Source of the DNA: Mimachlamys varia
Taxonomy: Eukaryota; Mollusca; Bivalvia; Pectinida; Pectinidae
Reading direction: 5' to 3'
DNA: 64,000 nt
Assembly: GCA_947623455.1 (NCBI GenBank)
Contig: OX392532.1
Location: 2,604,001-2,668,000 of the forward strand
This document shows, piece by piece, positions 22,555-34,400 of this stretch. The notes beneath the pieces were generated by a model that made no database searches, was not told the origin of the DNA, and was given only the letters and a program-made list of their open reading frames with translations. The translations under genes were made by a program, and so were the position numbers. Within the stretch, counting starts at the first letter, position 1. The number at the start of each line of letters is the position of its first letter.

Positions 22555-25500
22555 CCCGGGGGAAGGGAGTATGTGCCCGGGACGATAGAAAATATATCCG
22601 GGAACTAACACCTTGGGAGGAGGCGATAGCACAAATATCGGGGAACTAATACCTGGGGAGGAGGTGATAGAACATATATCGGGGAACTAACACCTTGGGA
22701 GGAGGTGATAGAACAAATATCGGGGAACTAACACCTGGGGAGGAGGTGATAGAACATATATCCGGGAACTAACACCTTGGGAGGAGGCGATAGAACAAAT
22801 ATCGGGGAACTAATACCTGGGGAGGAGGTGATAGAACATATATCGGGGAACTAACACCTTGGGAGGAGGTGATAGAACAAATATCGGGGAACTAACACCT
22901 GGGGAGGAGGTGATAGAACATATATCCGGGAACTAACACCTTGGGAGGAGGTGATAGAACATATATCCGGGAACTAACACCTTGGGAGGAGGTGATAGAA
23001 CAAATATCCGGGAACTAACACCTGGAGAGGAGGTGATAGAACATATATCCGGGAACTAACACCTTGGGAGGAGGTGATAGAACATATATCGGGGAACTAA
23101 CACCTGGGGAGAAGGCGATAGAACATATATCGGGGAACTAACACCTTGGGAGGAGGTGATAGAACATATATCGGGGAACTAACACCATGGGAGGAGGCGA
23201 TAGAACATATATCTGGGAACTAACACCTTGGGAGAAGGCGATAGAACATATACCCGGGAACTAACACCTTGGGAGGAGGTGATAGAACATATATCCGGGA
23301 ACTAACACCTGGGGAGGAGGCGATAGAACATATACCCGGGAACTAACACCTTGGGAGAAGGCGATAGAGCATATATCCGGGAACTAACACCTTGGGAGGA
23401 GGCGATAGAACATATATCTGGGAACTAACACCTTGGGAGGAGGTGATAGAACATATATCTGGGAACTAACACCTTGGGAGAAGGTGATAGAACATATATC
23501 TGGGAACTAACACCTTGGGAGGAGGCGATAGAACATATATCGGGGAACTAACACCTTGGGAGAAGGCGATAGAACATATACCCGGGAACTAACACCTTGG
23601 GAGAAGGAGATAGAACATATACCCGGGAACTAACACCTTGGGAGGAGGCGATAGAACATATATCTGGGAACTAACACCTGGGGAGGAGGCGATAGAACAT
23701 ATATCCGGGAACTAACACCTTGGGAGGAGGCGATAGAACATATATCTGGAGAAACACCTGGGGAGGAGGCGATAGAACATATATCCGGGAACTAACACCT
23801 TGGGAGAAGGCGATAGAACATATATCTGGGAACTAACACCTTGGGAGGAGGTGATAGAACATATATCCGGGAACTACAATGTAACACCTTGGGAGGAGGT
23901 GATAGAACATATATCCGGGAACTAACACCTGGGTAGGAGGCGATAGAACATATATCGGGGAACTTACACCTGGCGAGGAGGCGATAGAACATATATCGGG
24001 GAACTAACACCTGGGGAGGAGGTGATAGAACATATATCTGGGAACTAATACCTTGGGAGAAGGAGATAGAACATATATCTGGGAACTAACACCTTGGGAG
24101 AAGGCGATAGAACATATATCCGGGAACTAACACCTTGGGAGAAGGCGATAGAACATATATCCGGGAACTAACACCTTGGGAGAAGGAGATAGAACATATA
24201 TCTGGGAACTAACACCTTGGGAGAAGGCGATAGAACATATATCCGGGAACTAACACCTTGGGAGAAGGCGATAGAACATATACCCGGGAACTAACACCTT
24301 GGGAGAAGGCGATAGAACATATATCTGGGAACTAACACCTTGGGAGAAGGCGATAGAACATATATCCGGGAACTAACACCTTCGGAGGAGGCGATAGAAT
24401 ATATATCGGGGAACTAACACCTGGGGAGGAGGCGATAGAACATATATCCGGGAACTAACACCTTGGGAGGAGGCGATAGAACATATATCGGGGAACTAAC
24501 ACCCTGGGAGGAGGTGATAGAATATATATCCGGGAACTAACACCTTGGCAGGAGGTGATAGAACATATATCGGGGAACTAACACCCTGGGAGGAGGCGAT
24601 AGAATATTATCCGGGAACTAACACCTTGGCAGGAGGTGATAGAACATATATCCGGGAACTAACACCTTGGCAGGAGGTGATAGAACATATATCCGGGAAC
24701 TAACACCTTGGGAGGAGGCGATAGAACATATATCTGGGAACTAACACCTTGGGAGGAGGCGATAGAATATATATCCGGGAACTAACACCTTGGGAGGAGG
24801 CGATAGAACATATATCGGGGAACTAACACCCTGGGAGGAGATGATAAAACATATATCGGGGAACTAACACCTTGGGAGAAAGCGATAGAACATATACCCG
24901 GGAACTAACACCTTGGGAGAAGGCGATAGAACATATATCCGGGAACTAACACCTTGGGAGGAGGCGATAGAACATATATCTGAGAACTAACACCTTGGGA
25001 GGAGGTGATAGAACATATATCTGGGAACTAACACCTGGGGAGGAGGCGATAGAACATATATCCGGGAACTAACACCTTGGGAGGAGGCGATAGAACATAT
25101 ATCGGGGAACTAACACCTTGGGAGAAGGCGATAGAACATATACCCGGGAACTAACACCTTGGGAGAAGGCGATAGAACATATATCTGAGAACTAACACCT
25201 TGGGAGGAGGTGATAGAACATATATCTGGGAACTAACACCTGGGGAGGAGGCGATAGAACATATATCCGGGAACTAACACCTTGGGAGGAGGCGATAGAA
25301 CATATATACGGGAACTAACACCTTGGGAGGAGGTGATAGAACATATATCCGGGAACTAACACCTTGGGAGAAGGCGATAGAACATATATCTGGGAACTAA
25401 CACCTTGGGAGAAGGCGATAGAACATATATCTGGGAACTAACACCTTGGGAGAAGGCGATAGAACATATACCCGGGAACTAACACCTTGGGAGAAGGCGA

Positions 25501-27955
25501 TAGAACATATATCTGGGAACTAACACCTTGGGAGAAGGCGATAGAACATATATCTGGGAACTAACACCTTGGGAGAAGGCGATAGAACATATATCCGGGA
25601 ACTAACACCTTGGGAGAAGGCGATAGAACATATACCCGGGAACTAACACCTTGGGAGAAGGCGATAGAACATATATCGGGGAACTAACACCTTGGGAGGA
25701 GGCGATAGAACATATATCTGGGAACTAACACCTTGGGAGAAGGCGATAGAACATATATCCGGGAACTAACACCTTCGGAGGAGGCGATAGAATATATATC
25801 GGGGAACTAACACCTGGGGAGGAGGCGATAGAACATATATCCGGGAACTAACACCTTGGGAGGAGGCGATAGAACATATATCGGGGAACTAACACCCTGG
25901 GAGGAGGTGATAGAATATATATCCGGGAACTAACACCTTGGCAGGAGGTGATAGAACATATATCGGGGAACTAACACCCTGGGAGGAGGCGATAGAATAT
26001 TATCCGGGAACTAACACCTTGGCAGGAGGTGATAGAACATATATCCGGGAACTAACACCTTGGCAGGAGGTGATAGAACATATATCCGGGAACTAACACC
26101 TTGGCAGGAGGCGATAGAACATATATCTTGGAACTAACACCTTGGGAGGAGGCGATAGAATATATATCCGGGAACTAACACCTTGGGAGGAGGCGATAGA
26201 ACATATATCGGGGAACTAACACCCTGGGAGGAGATGATAAAACATATATCGGGGAACTAACACCTTGGGAGAAAGCGATAGAACATATACCCGGGAACTA
26301 ACACCTTGGGAGAATGCGATAGAACATATATCGGGGAACTAACACCTTGGGAGGAGGCGATAGAACATATATCGGGGAACTAACACCCTGGGAGGAGATG
26401 ATAAAACATATATCGGGGAACTAACACCTTGGGAGAAAGCGATAGAACATATACCCGGGAACTAACACCTTGGGAGAAGGCGATAGAACATATACCCGGG
26501 AACTAACACCTTGGGAGAAGGCGATAGAACATATATCGGGGAACTAACACCTTGGGAGAAGGAGATAGAACATATACCCGGGAACTAACACCTGGTGAGA
26601 AGGCGATAGAACATATATCTGGGAACTAACACCGTGGGAGGAGGCGATAGAACATATATCTGGGAACTAACACCTTGGGAGAAGGCGATAGAACATATAC
26701 CCGGGAACTAACACCTTGGGAGGAGGTGATAGAACATATATCCGGGAACTAACACCTGGGGAGGAGGCGATAGAACATATACCCGGGAACTAACACCTTG
26801 GGAGAAGGCGATAGAGCATATATCCGGGAACTAACACCTTGGGAGGAGGCGATAGAACATATATCTGGGAACTAACACCTTGGGAGGAGGTGATAGAACA
26901 TATATCTGGGAACTAACACCTTGGGAGAAGGTGATAGAACATATATCTGGGAACTAACACCTTGGGAGGAGGCGATAGAACATATATCGGGGAACTAACA
27001 CCTTGGGAGAAGGCGATAGAACATATACCCGGGAACTAACACCTTGGGAGAAGGAGATAGAACATATACCCGGGAACTAACACCTTGGGAGGAGGCGATA
27101 GAACATATATCTGGGAACTAACACCTGGGGAGGAGGCGATAGAACATATATCCGGGAACTAACACCTTGGGAGGAGGCGATAGAACATATATCTGGAGAA
27201 ACACCTGGGGAGGAGGCGATAGAACATATATCCGGGAACTAACACCTTGGGAGAAGGCGATAGAACATATATCTGGGAACTAACACCTTGGGAGGAGGTG
27301 ATAGAACATATATCCGGGAACTACAATGTAACACCTTGGGAGGAGGTGATAGAACATATATCCGGGAACTAACACCTGGGTAGGAGGCGATAGAACATAT
27401 ATCGGGGAACTTACACCTGGCGAGGAGGCGATAGAACATATATCGGGGAACTAACACCTGGGGAGGAGGTGATAGAACATATATCCGGGAACTAACACCT
27501 GGGGAGGAGGCGATAGAACATATAGCCGGGAACTAACACCTTGGGAGGAGGCGATAGAACATATATCGGGGAACTAACACCTGGGGAGGAGGCGATAGAA
27601 CATATATCGGGGAACTTACACCTTGGGAGGAGGTGATAGAACATATATCCGGGAACTGACACCTTGGGAGGAGGTGATAGAACATATATCGGGGAACTTA
27701 CACCTTGGCAGGAGGTGATAGAACATATATCCGGGAACTAATTCCTGGGGCGGAGGCGATAGAACATATATCGGGGAACTAACACCTTGGGAGGAGGTGA
27801 TAGAACATATATCCGGGAACTAACACCTTGGGAGGAGGTGATAGAACATATATCGGGGAACTTACACCTTGGGAGGAGGTGATAGAACATATATCCGGGA
27901 ACTAATTCCTGGGCAGGAGGCGATAGAACATATATCCGGGAACTAACACCATGAG
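22555..27955. repeat. Minisatellite, 41-bp unit, ~131 copies (5.4 kb)
   Basis: The unit is 'GGAGGAGGCGATAGAACATA' then 'TATCCGGGAACTAACACCTTG' (40-41 bp), with GAGG/GAAG, GGCGA/GGTGA and TATCC/TATCT/TATCG/TACCC variants. Period 41 is clear, for example 24181 to 24222. Large blocks recur inside the array: 23792-24010 is matched exactly 3447 bp later at 27239-27457, and the 'CTTCGGAGGAGG' block at 24379 recurs 1393 bp later. This is the largest array in the intron. Confidence 0.96.
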
Positions 27956-28604
27956 AAAAGGCGATAGAACGAGGACTAACACCTTGGAAAATAGACTACT
28001 TGTACGTGACAACTATCCAAGGAAACGTTGGGAAACTAATAACTGCAGGGGGGTATTAGGGAATATATGCCAGGAGAACATAATACCCAGGTGGGAAATG
28101 TTCGCATGGGCACTTACATCTGGGGAGAACGAAGGTTTGCATGAATATAGATATAACCGAGTGCTACAAATTAGGTGGCAACAATCCAAATGAAATGGGC
28201 GTGCTCGCTGTCAAATTAGCCCTGATTAGAACCAGCAATCAGCCATGATCCTTGTATTTTCCTGTAAATAGAATTACTTTGAGAAGTTATTTCTCGTGTA
28301 ATGCACTAACAGTTCACCAGGGACGATATACGGTCACCAGGGACCTTTTTCCAGGAATGGCGGCATCCTCGTAAACATTAATAAATACGCTGTATGGCCC
28401 GTTTGCATGTCATTGTGATAAAAGAACGTCCCGTCTGTTTTGGCTGTCTTGAATCAAGATATAAATTATTTACATAATCGTGCTGGTGTGATCGGACGTT
28501 CCTTGTCGGAATATCAATACGGAAGGTACGGTCATATCATTTTGGATGTTGCGGAAAAAGAATAATCAGTGGGTTGTAAGCTTAGATAAATATTTCATTT
28601 ATTT
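27956..28604. other. Array edge and intronic spacer
   Basis: From 27956 to about 28130 there are eroded 41-bp-unit remnants such as 'GGACTAACACCTTGGAAAAT' and 'GGGAACTAATA'-like pieces. The remainder is AT-rich with nothing recognisable. The 80-codon frame at 27951-28193 comes from this decayed edge. Confidence 0.45.
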
Positions 28605-29765
28605 ATGACGCTACTGTGTACAGACATAACGTTACCAGTATTTACGTCTCTTGGTTGTAGCTACTGTGTACAGACATAACGTTACCAGTATTTACGTCCC
28701 TTGGTTGTAGCTACTGTGTACAGACATAACGTTACCAGTATTTACGTCCCTTGGTTGTAGCTACTGTGTACACAGACATAACGTTACCGGTATTTACGTC
28801 CCTTGGTTGTAGCTACTGTGTACAGACATAACGTTACCAGTATTTACGTCCCTTGGTTGTAGCTACTATGTACAGACATAACGTTACCAGTATTTACGTC
28901 CCTTGGTTGTAGCTACTGTGTACAGACATAACGTTACCGGTATTTACGTCCCTTGGTTGTAGATACTGTGTACAGACATAACGTTACCGATATTTACGTC
29001 CCTTGGTTGTAGCTAATGTGTACATAGACATAACGTTACCGGTATTTACGTCCCTTGGTTGTAGCTACTGTGTACAGACTTAATGTTACCAGTATTGACG
29101 TCCCTTGGTTGTAGCTACTGTGTACATAGACATAACGTTATCGGTATTTACGTCCCTTGGTTGTAGCTACTGTGTACAAAGACATAACGTTACCGGTATT
29201 TACGTCCCTTGGTTGTAGCTACTGTGTACATAGACATAACGTTATCGGTATTTACGTCCCTTGGTTGTAGCTACTGTGTAAAGACATAATGTTACCAGTA
29301 TTTACGACCCTTGGTTATAGCTACTGTGTACAGACATAACGTTACCGGTATTTACGTCCCTTGGTTGTAGATACTGTGTACAGACATAATGTTACGAGTA
29401 TTTACGACCCTTGGTTATAGCTACTGTGTACAGACATAACGTTACCGGTATTTACGTCCCTTGGTTGTAGCTACTGTGTACATAGAGATAACGTTACCGG
29501 TATTTACGTCCCTTGGTTGTAGCTACTGTGTACAGACATAACGGTACCGGTATTTACGTCCCTTGGTTGTAGCTACTGTGTACAGACATAACTTTACCAG
29601 TATTTACGTCCCTTGGTTGTAGCTACTGTGTACAGACATAACGTTACCAGTATTTACGTCCCTTGGTTGTAGATACTGTGTACAGACATAACGTTACCGG
29701 AATTTACGTCCCTTGGTTGTAGCTGTGTACAGACATAACGTTACCGGTATTTACGTCCCTTGGCT
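28605..29765. repeat. Minisatellite, 50-bp unit, ~23 copies
   Basis: 'CAGACATAACGTTACCAGTA' plus 'TTTACGTCCCTTGGTTGTAG' plus CTACTGTGTA repeats with a 50-bp period (28621, 28671). Variants with an extra CA or TA before CAGACATAAC give 52-bp units. The array ends about 680 bp before Kv exon 2. Confidence 0.95.
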
Positions 29766-30442
29766 ACCTCGATGTTGGATGGTTGTTATCAGTCCATCAG
29801 ATCCTTAATTGGAAATTGGAAATACCTCATATTCTATTATACTGATTGATTTTACCTATTGTCCATCGTCGGAAACCCACGGTACACTTCTCTGACGTTT
29901 GCATCCCGTGGGCCAGTCTCGGTATAAACCTTCGTTTCCCCGAATAGAAGTTTTGACCGTTGTAGTAACTCCGGTTAAAGGCCCAATAAATGTAACTTCA
30001 TGAAAATGTTCGTGATTCTGAAAAATTCTGAAAAAAATCCAGTTGATACCCATGAAAAAATAAGCCTAAAACGAAGTAAACCTGAGCGGTAACTAACAAA
30101 AAACTCTTGACAGAAAAATACAAAGAATTGAAAATAATTCAGGTCGGGTCCACTTCAACAACAAGATGAAGTTAAAAGACAGCTAAAAATGTAGGCGTGT
30201 TTACAAATACCGAGTTTCAACTGCTGCTGTACCGGTAACCGCGTAAGAAGTCATCTTGAATATTGCTGATATCAGTTTACTTTAACTTAATCTATAAATA
30301 ATAAAAATTATTAGGCTTGATTTTCGTTTCAAGTTTTGTCGAAAGTTACGTATATTGGGCCTTTAATTAAGGGGCGATATGACTTTTGAACCAAAATTCC
30401 TTGTTGTCAGATTTGCTAATTATATGACTTGCTGTTTTGCAG
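29766..30442 (+). other. Intron 3' end with splice acceptor
   Basis: AT-rich sequence leading to the acceptor TGCTGTTTTGCAG/GTG, with the AG at 30441-30442. A branch-like GCTAAT sits about 25 bp upstream. No exon or repeat was recognised in the rest. Confidence 0.6.
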
Positions 30443-31339
30443 GTGTTCAGCTATTTCTATCTGGGGATCGTTGTGTTGTCCGGAATATTGTTCTGCTGTG
30501 GCACACATCCCGATTTCTTGGATACGACTTTCGTACCTAGCAACGAGACAGATTATGGCTTTCTTAACCCAGAAAATCCTAAGGAATTTCTTCTGTTTAC
30601 AACGCACCCGACGTTTGCACTGGAAGTGGGCGGATGGTTTGTTCTCATTTTCTTTTCAATCGAATTTTTGATCCATTTGTTTCTTTGTCCTGTGAAGAGC
30701 GTGTTTTTCAAGAGCGGTTTGAATTGTCTGGATGGTATTCTTTTCATTTGTATGTGGATGGTGTTCGCCTTTGAGTTCCACAGTGATGTTGTATACGCTA
30801 ATCGCCATCTTGGAATGTTTTACCTCATTCTGAAGTCGATGATGATCCTACGCTTGTTCCGGTTGCTGCGCCTGGTGAAGCAATACAGTGCGCTGCGCAT
30901 CCTCACCGTGTCCCTTGTGGCCAGCCTGAAGGAGCTCGGATTACTCCTCATCACCTTTCTCATGGCTTCTGTGTTCTTTGCAAGTTTCATCTATTTCGCT
31001 GAGTTCGAAGAACCTACCACGTTTCCCCACATATTCATTGGAATCTGGTGGGCTGTTGTAACCATGACAACTGTTGGATACGGGGACATTTTCCCGAAAT
31101 CTACACCTGGCCATCTAGTAGGTTCCGCATGCGCAATATGTGGTGTGTTAATTCTATCTATGCCTATTGCAATCGTTGCAACGAAGTTTAGCAATTTCAA
31201 CGACAGAAATGCGGAACGTGAAAGGAGTAAAAATTTGAAACCTGCCGATCCCTACACGCCGCACGAGTCTCCGAATACCAGCAAACTTTTCTTGACCAAA
31301 GTGTCTTCTGTCCTCGAGACCAAGCAGTCCCCGACGTAG
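30443..31339 (+). CDS. Kv channel subunit, coding exon 2 (S1-S6, pore, C-terminus)
   Basis: This exon encodes residues 165-462 of the plasma-membrane K+ channel begun in exon 1. S1 is about 165-184. S2 (225-245) contains the charge-transfer F235 and E238. S3 has D261. S4 (295-310) reads K-S-M-M-I-L-R-L-F-R-L-L-R-L-V-K. S5 is about 328-350. The pore helix and filter are 'WWAVVTMTTVGYGD' (366-379) and S6 is about 388-414. A 48-residue tail ends at the TAG (31337-31339). Two positions are odd. In S4, taking the basic positions at every third residue, the first is K295 and the second is M298 instead of Arg. In S6 the usual Pro-X-Pro is P405-I406-A407. Both could alter gating. The total of 462 residues is short but plausible for a Shaw-like subunit. 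The family is firm; the Shaw/Kv3 assignment is likely but not tested by tree. Confidence 0.95.
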   Translation: MFSYFYLGIVVLSGILFCCGTHPDFLDTTFVPSNETDYGFLNPENPKEFLLFTTHPTFALEVGGWFVLIFFSIEFLIHLFLCPVKSVFFKSGLNCLDGILFICMWMVFAFEFHSDVVYANRHLGMFYLILKSMMILRLFRLLRLVKQYSALRILTVSLVASLKELGLLLITFLMASVFFASFIYFAEFEEPTTFPHIFIGIWWAVVTMTTVGYGDIFPKSTPGHLVGSACAICGVLILSMPIAIVATKFSNFNDRNAERERSKNLKPADPYTPHESPNTSKLFLTKVSSVLETKQSPT

Positions 31340-32254
31340 GGTACACTCAACACTATACGTAAATATTGGCCTCAAAGAATGCTTCCGAAAACGGTAATTC
31401 ATTAGCAATTAAAGTAATGATGGATCTCGCCAAAATATTGTGTAATCGTACATGATGTTTTCCATCAATATCAAATTTGAATGATATGGACCTGTTTAAT
31501 ATATATGTGGCATATAAGCCAGAATGCTCAAATACCCGTAACTTGGTACTGTACAGAAACTGGTTACTGCTTGCTTTTCTCTATCATTATGAAGTCCAAA
31601 CGCTTGATTTAAGATATTGACATGTGATATGAAACAAAATCAAAGTAATTTATAATGTATTATGTGACACCGTAATATCGAAGTGAAGCATTCTGTACTC
31701 ACAAGTTAAAACAACGAAAAACAAACTTCTTGCAAAACGAAAACTGAAGAAAAGATGACAGAATGAAGTGATCAGAAAGAGTGAAAGTTGTGGAAAGCGT
31801 TAACTGATATTGAAAGTATTAACTATTCGGGAAGGTTTACTACGATAAGTACTATCTACTCGTGAATGTGTACTTATTGTGTACACGAGAATAGAAGACG
31901 GATGATCTGGAACATTTTTTTTTCAAATTTTTGCATGTTGGTTTTTTTCTATCAAACACATTTTCACAGTAGAATTTGACGAGTGAGCGAGGGTAGATTG
32001 TTTTGTCTTGTTCAGCATGCAGTAGAGGCTAGTTTCTTCTTCAGCACAGTTACACTTCTATCTGTATTGATACGAGGGAGGTTTAGCTCCAGTGATATCA
32101 ACAGGTAGATTGCATAAATCGAAATTACTCATGACGACAAAAATATTAACAATTCTTCATATTTCGGTCTTTATAAAAAAGAAATTGTTATCATTATTGA
32201 GTCAAAAATGGAAATATTTTTGAGTTGTGCAGTCGGTCACATGAGGCGAGAGTC
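31340..32254. other. Kv 3' UTR and downstream spacer
   Basis: AT-rich sequence after the Kv stop. An ATTAAA (31408-31413) about 70 bp past the stop could serve as a polyadenylation signal. I saw no AATAAA nearby, so the true 3' end is unknown. No other gene was seen. Confidence 0.4.
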
Positions 32255-32400
32255 CCAAAGTGACGTTAACACATTGACGATAGGCTTAGCGAGATCTCGC
32301 GAGGCCAGAGTCCTTAACAAATTGACGAGGCTTAGCGAGATCTCGCGGGGCCAGGGTCCCAAAGTGACGTTAACAAATTGACGAGATTTAGCGAGATCTC
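32255..32400. repeat. Imperfect triplicate, ~50-bp unit, with GCGAGATCTCGC palindrome
   Basis: 'GGCTTAGCGAGATCTCGC' occurs twice (about 32283 and 32330). A third, mutated copy 'GATTTAGCGAGATCTCAC' lies near 32385. 'AAAGTGACGTTAACA' flanks two of the three copies. GCGAGATCTCGC is a perfect 12-bp palindrome. Confidence 0.8.
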
Positions 32401-32515
32401 ACGGGAAATTTTCTATTGTCGCTCGCTGAGAACACCTCGAGAAACCAAGACATAACGGACCAATGTCCGTGAAACCGTACACGTATTGGACTAATGGTCC
32501 TGCCGTAGTAAGACT

Positions 32516-33110
32516 GGACCAAGTGGGTACCAACGACCAAAGATCGGGGTACTCTCGGTACCAACGACCAAAGATCGGGGTACTCTCGGTACCAACGACC
32601 AAAGATCGGGGTACTCTCGGTACCAACGACCAAAGATCGGGGTATTCTCGGTACCAACGACCGAAGATCGGGGTACTCTCGGTACCAACGACCAAAGATC
32701 GTGGTACTCTCGGTACCAACGACCAAAGATCGTGGTACTCTCGGTACCAACGACCAAAGATCGGGGTACTCTCGGTACCAACGACCAAAGATCGTGGTAC
32801 TCTCGGTACCAACGACCAAAGATCGTGGTACTCTCGGTACCAACGACCAAAGATCGTGGTACTCTCGGTACCAACGACCAAAGATCGGGGTACTCTCGGT
32901 ACCAACGACCAAAGATCGTGGTACTCTCGGTACCAACGACCAAAGATCGGGGTACTCTCGGTACCAACGACCAAAGATCGGGGTACTCTCGGTACCAACG
33001 ACCAAAGATCGGGGTACTCTCGGTACCAACGACCAAAGATCGGGGTACTCTCGGTACCAACGACCAAAGATCGTGGTACTCTCGGTACCAACGACCAAAG
33101 ATCGGGGTAC
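32516..33110. repeat. Minisatellite, 31-bp unit, ~19 copies
   Basis: 'CCAACGACCAAAGATCGGGG' plus TACTCTCGGTA repeats every 31 bp with a G/T switch (ATCGGGG or ATCGTGG). The unit contains GGTACC. Because 31 is not a multiple of three and the unit has no stop in the frames used, several frames on both strands stay open for 400-740 bp. These frames are spurious. Confidence 0.96.
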
Positions 33111-33405
33111 TTCATGAGGTACCTTCAATCAGGTACGTCTCTCAACTTACAAACCTCATGAGGTACCGTACTTGTTCCCATCACGTACTTCTCTCAACTT
33201 ATAAACCTCATGAGGTACCGTACTTGTTCCCATCAGGTACTTCTCTCGACTTATAAACCTCATGAGGTACCGTACTTGTTCCCATCACGTACTTCTCTCA
33301 ACTTACAAACCTCATGAGGTACCGTACTTACTATATCACGTACGTCTCTCAACTTATAAACCTCATGAGGTACCGTACTTGTTCCCATCACGTACTTCTC
33401 TCAAC
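33111..33405. repeat. Tandem repeat, 52-bp unit, ~5-6 copies
   Basis: 'CTCATGAGGTACCGTACTTG', 'TTCCCATCACGTACTTCTCT' and CAACTTATAAAC make up each unit (period about 52). The array directly abuts the 31-bp array. A short duplication, GTCCTACACAGCAGCGGAA, follows at about 33436-33473. Confidence 0.9.
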
Positions 33406-34184
33406 ACTTATGATTTACGCCCTGGTTCGTCACACGTCCTACACAGCAGCGGAAGTCCTACACAGCAGCGGAAGTCCTACAGTCGCGACCATTGTTAAAG
33501 CATGTACACTTCCATATGGCGCGTGCTAGGCTAACCTCAGACCACAATTCTACTATTATAGGTTACTACCAAAGGAAATCAAAAATTGAAATGTTCTAAA
33601 ACTTGCACGGGCATGGCTACTATTTGCCATTGTTGATCCATTTAAACTGAACATACATTGAGCTGGAAAGTACATGAGCTGCATTTAAGGAAGACAATTT
33701 TATTTGAATGTTACTACCATTTCATTCATAGGGAAAAATACCAAAAATCACAAAATATTAACGCGCAAGCCTCATCGATCAAAGTGTTCTGCTGCCAAAA
33801 CAAACTTGAAAACTGTGTCAAACAAAACCAAATCACTAGAATAGATATTGTGGAACAAGTCTATGCAAACAAACTGTACATATTTGTCATAGATCAGCCA
33901 GAAGAAATATTAAGTAACCCCCTGAAATGTCCTTAATATGTACTACATTCGTGTTCGACAACCCGGAAGTTTAATTGTGGTTTGAGGTCTGTATTGCTAA
34001 CCGGGAGTTCTTTTGTCGGAACTCCATAGTCGTTATCAACTGTTGAAATTGTCCAATTCAAGAAAGAATAGGTTCCGTAACGTTAACGCCCGGCCTCGCC
34101 GTCGACTGTTCTTAAATTTACGCGAAGCACATTTTTTTTCCAAAAAATAAGTGTTACGTTTCTATGTTTCATTTGTTCATTTAA
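33406..34184. other. Spacer, no gene seen
   Basis: A 92-codon frame at 33658-33936 is present without a recognisable domain. Otherwise AT-rich with nothing identifiable. Confidence 0.4.
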
Positions 34185-34400
34185 TTACGATCTGACTTTC
34201 TGCTACCACTAGCCTTCCATAACTGTGTCGGGGCTTGAGTCCTTCGTGTAACAGTCTCCGGGTACTGGCCTTGGGTCGATGGTTTTTCTCGGGGAAGTCC
34301 TCCTTTCCTCCATCGCTTAAGCCTGACACGTACTTTTAATAAAACGCCAAATACAAACAAACCAAACTTAATCACACTTGCGATAGGGATGGCCATGGGT
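34185..34400 (-). mobile_element. Diverged inverted copy of the SINE-like mollusc repeat
   Basis: Read on the minus strand it shows 'GTATTTGGCGTTTTATTAAA', ACGTGTCAGG, 'CGATGGAGGAAAGGAGGACT', GAGAAAAACCATCGACCCA and CCAGTACCCGG. The order of landmarks matches the better-preserved copy at 1270-1480 (GACGTG, GGTGGAGGAAAG, AAAACCACC, GTCAGTACCTGG), with many substitutions. Confidence 0.45.

Larger units (their letters stand above)
4006..30442 (+). other. Kv gene intron 1, 26.4 kb, phase 0, filled with tandem repeats
   Basis: The donor is AAG/GTAACA at 4003-4011. The acceptor is TGCTGTTTTGCAG/GTG ending at 30442, with a branch-point-like GCTAAT near 30415. The joined reading frame runs from '...SPAAK' into 'VFSYFYLGIV...', which reads straight into S1 as expected for a Kv channel. 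The intron contains at least eight minisatellite arrays, four short tandem or dispersed repeat elements and no recognisable coding exon. By eye more than half of it is tandem repeat. Confidence 0.88.

Noticed and set aside
32388..33256. Several overlapping 130-250-codon frames
   Set aside because: The 31-bp unit cycles through all frames. The same peptide appears in several frames and on both strands.
33658..33936. 92-codon frame with ordinary amino-acid composition
   Set aside because: No recognisable domain, splice context or neighbour. Length is compatible with chance in this AT-rich spacer.
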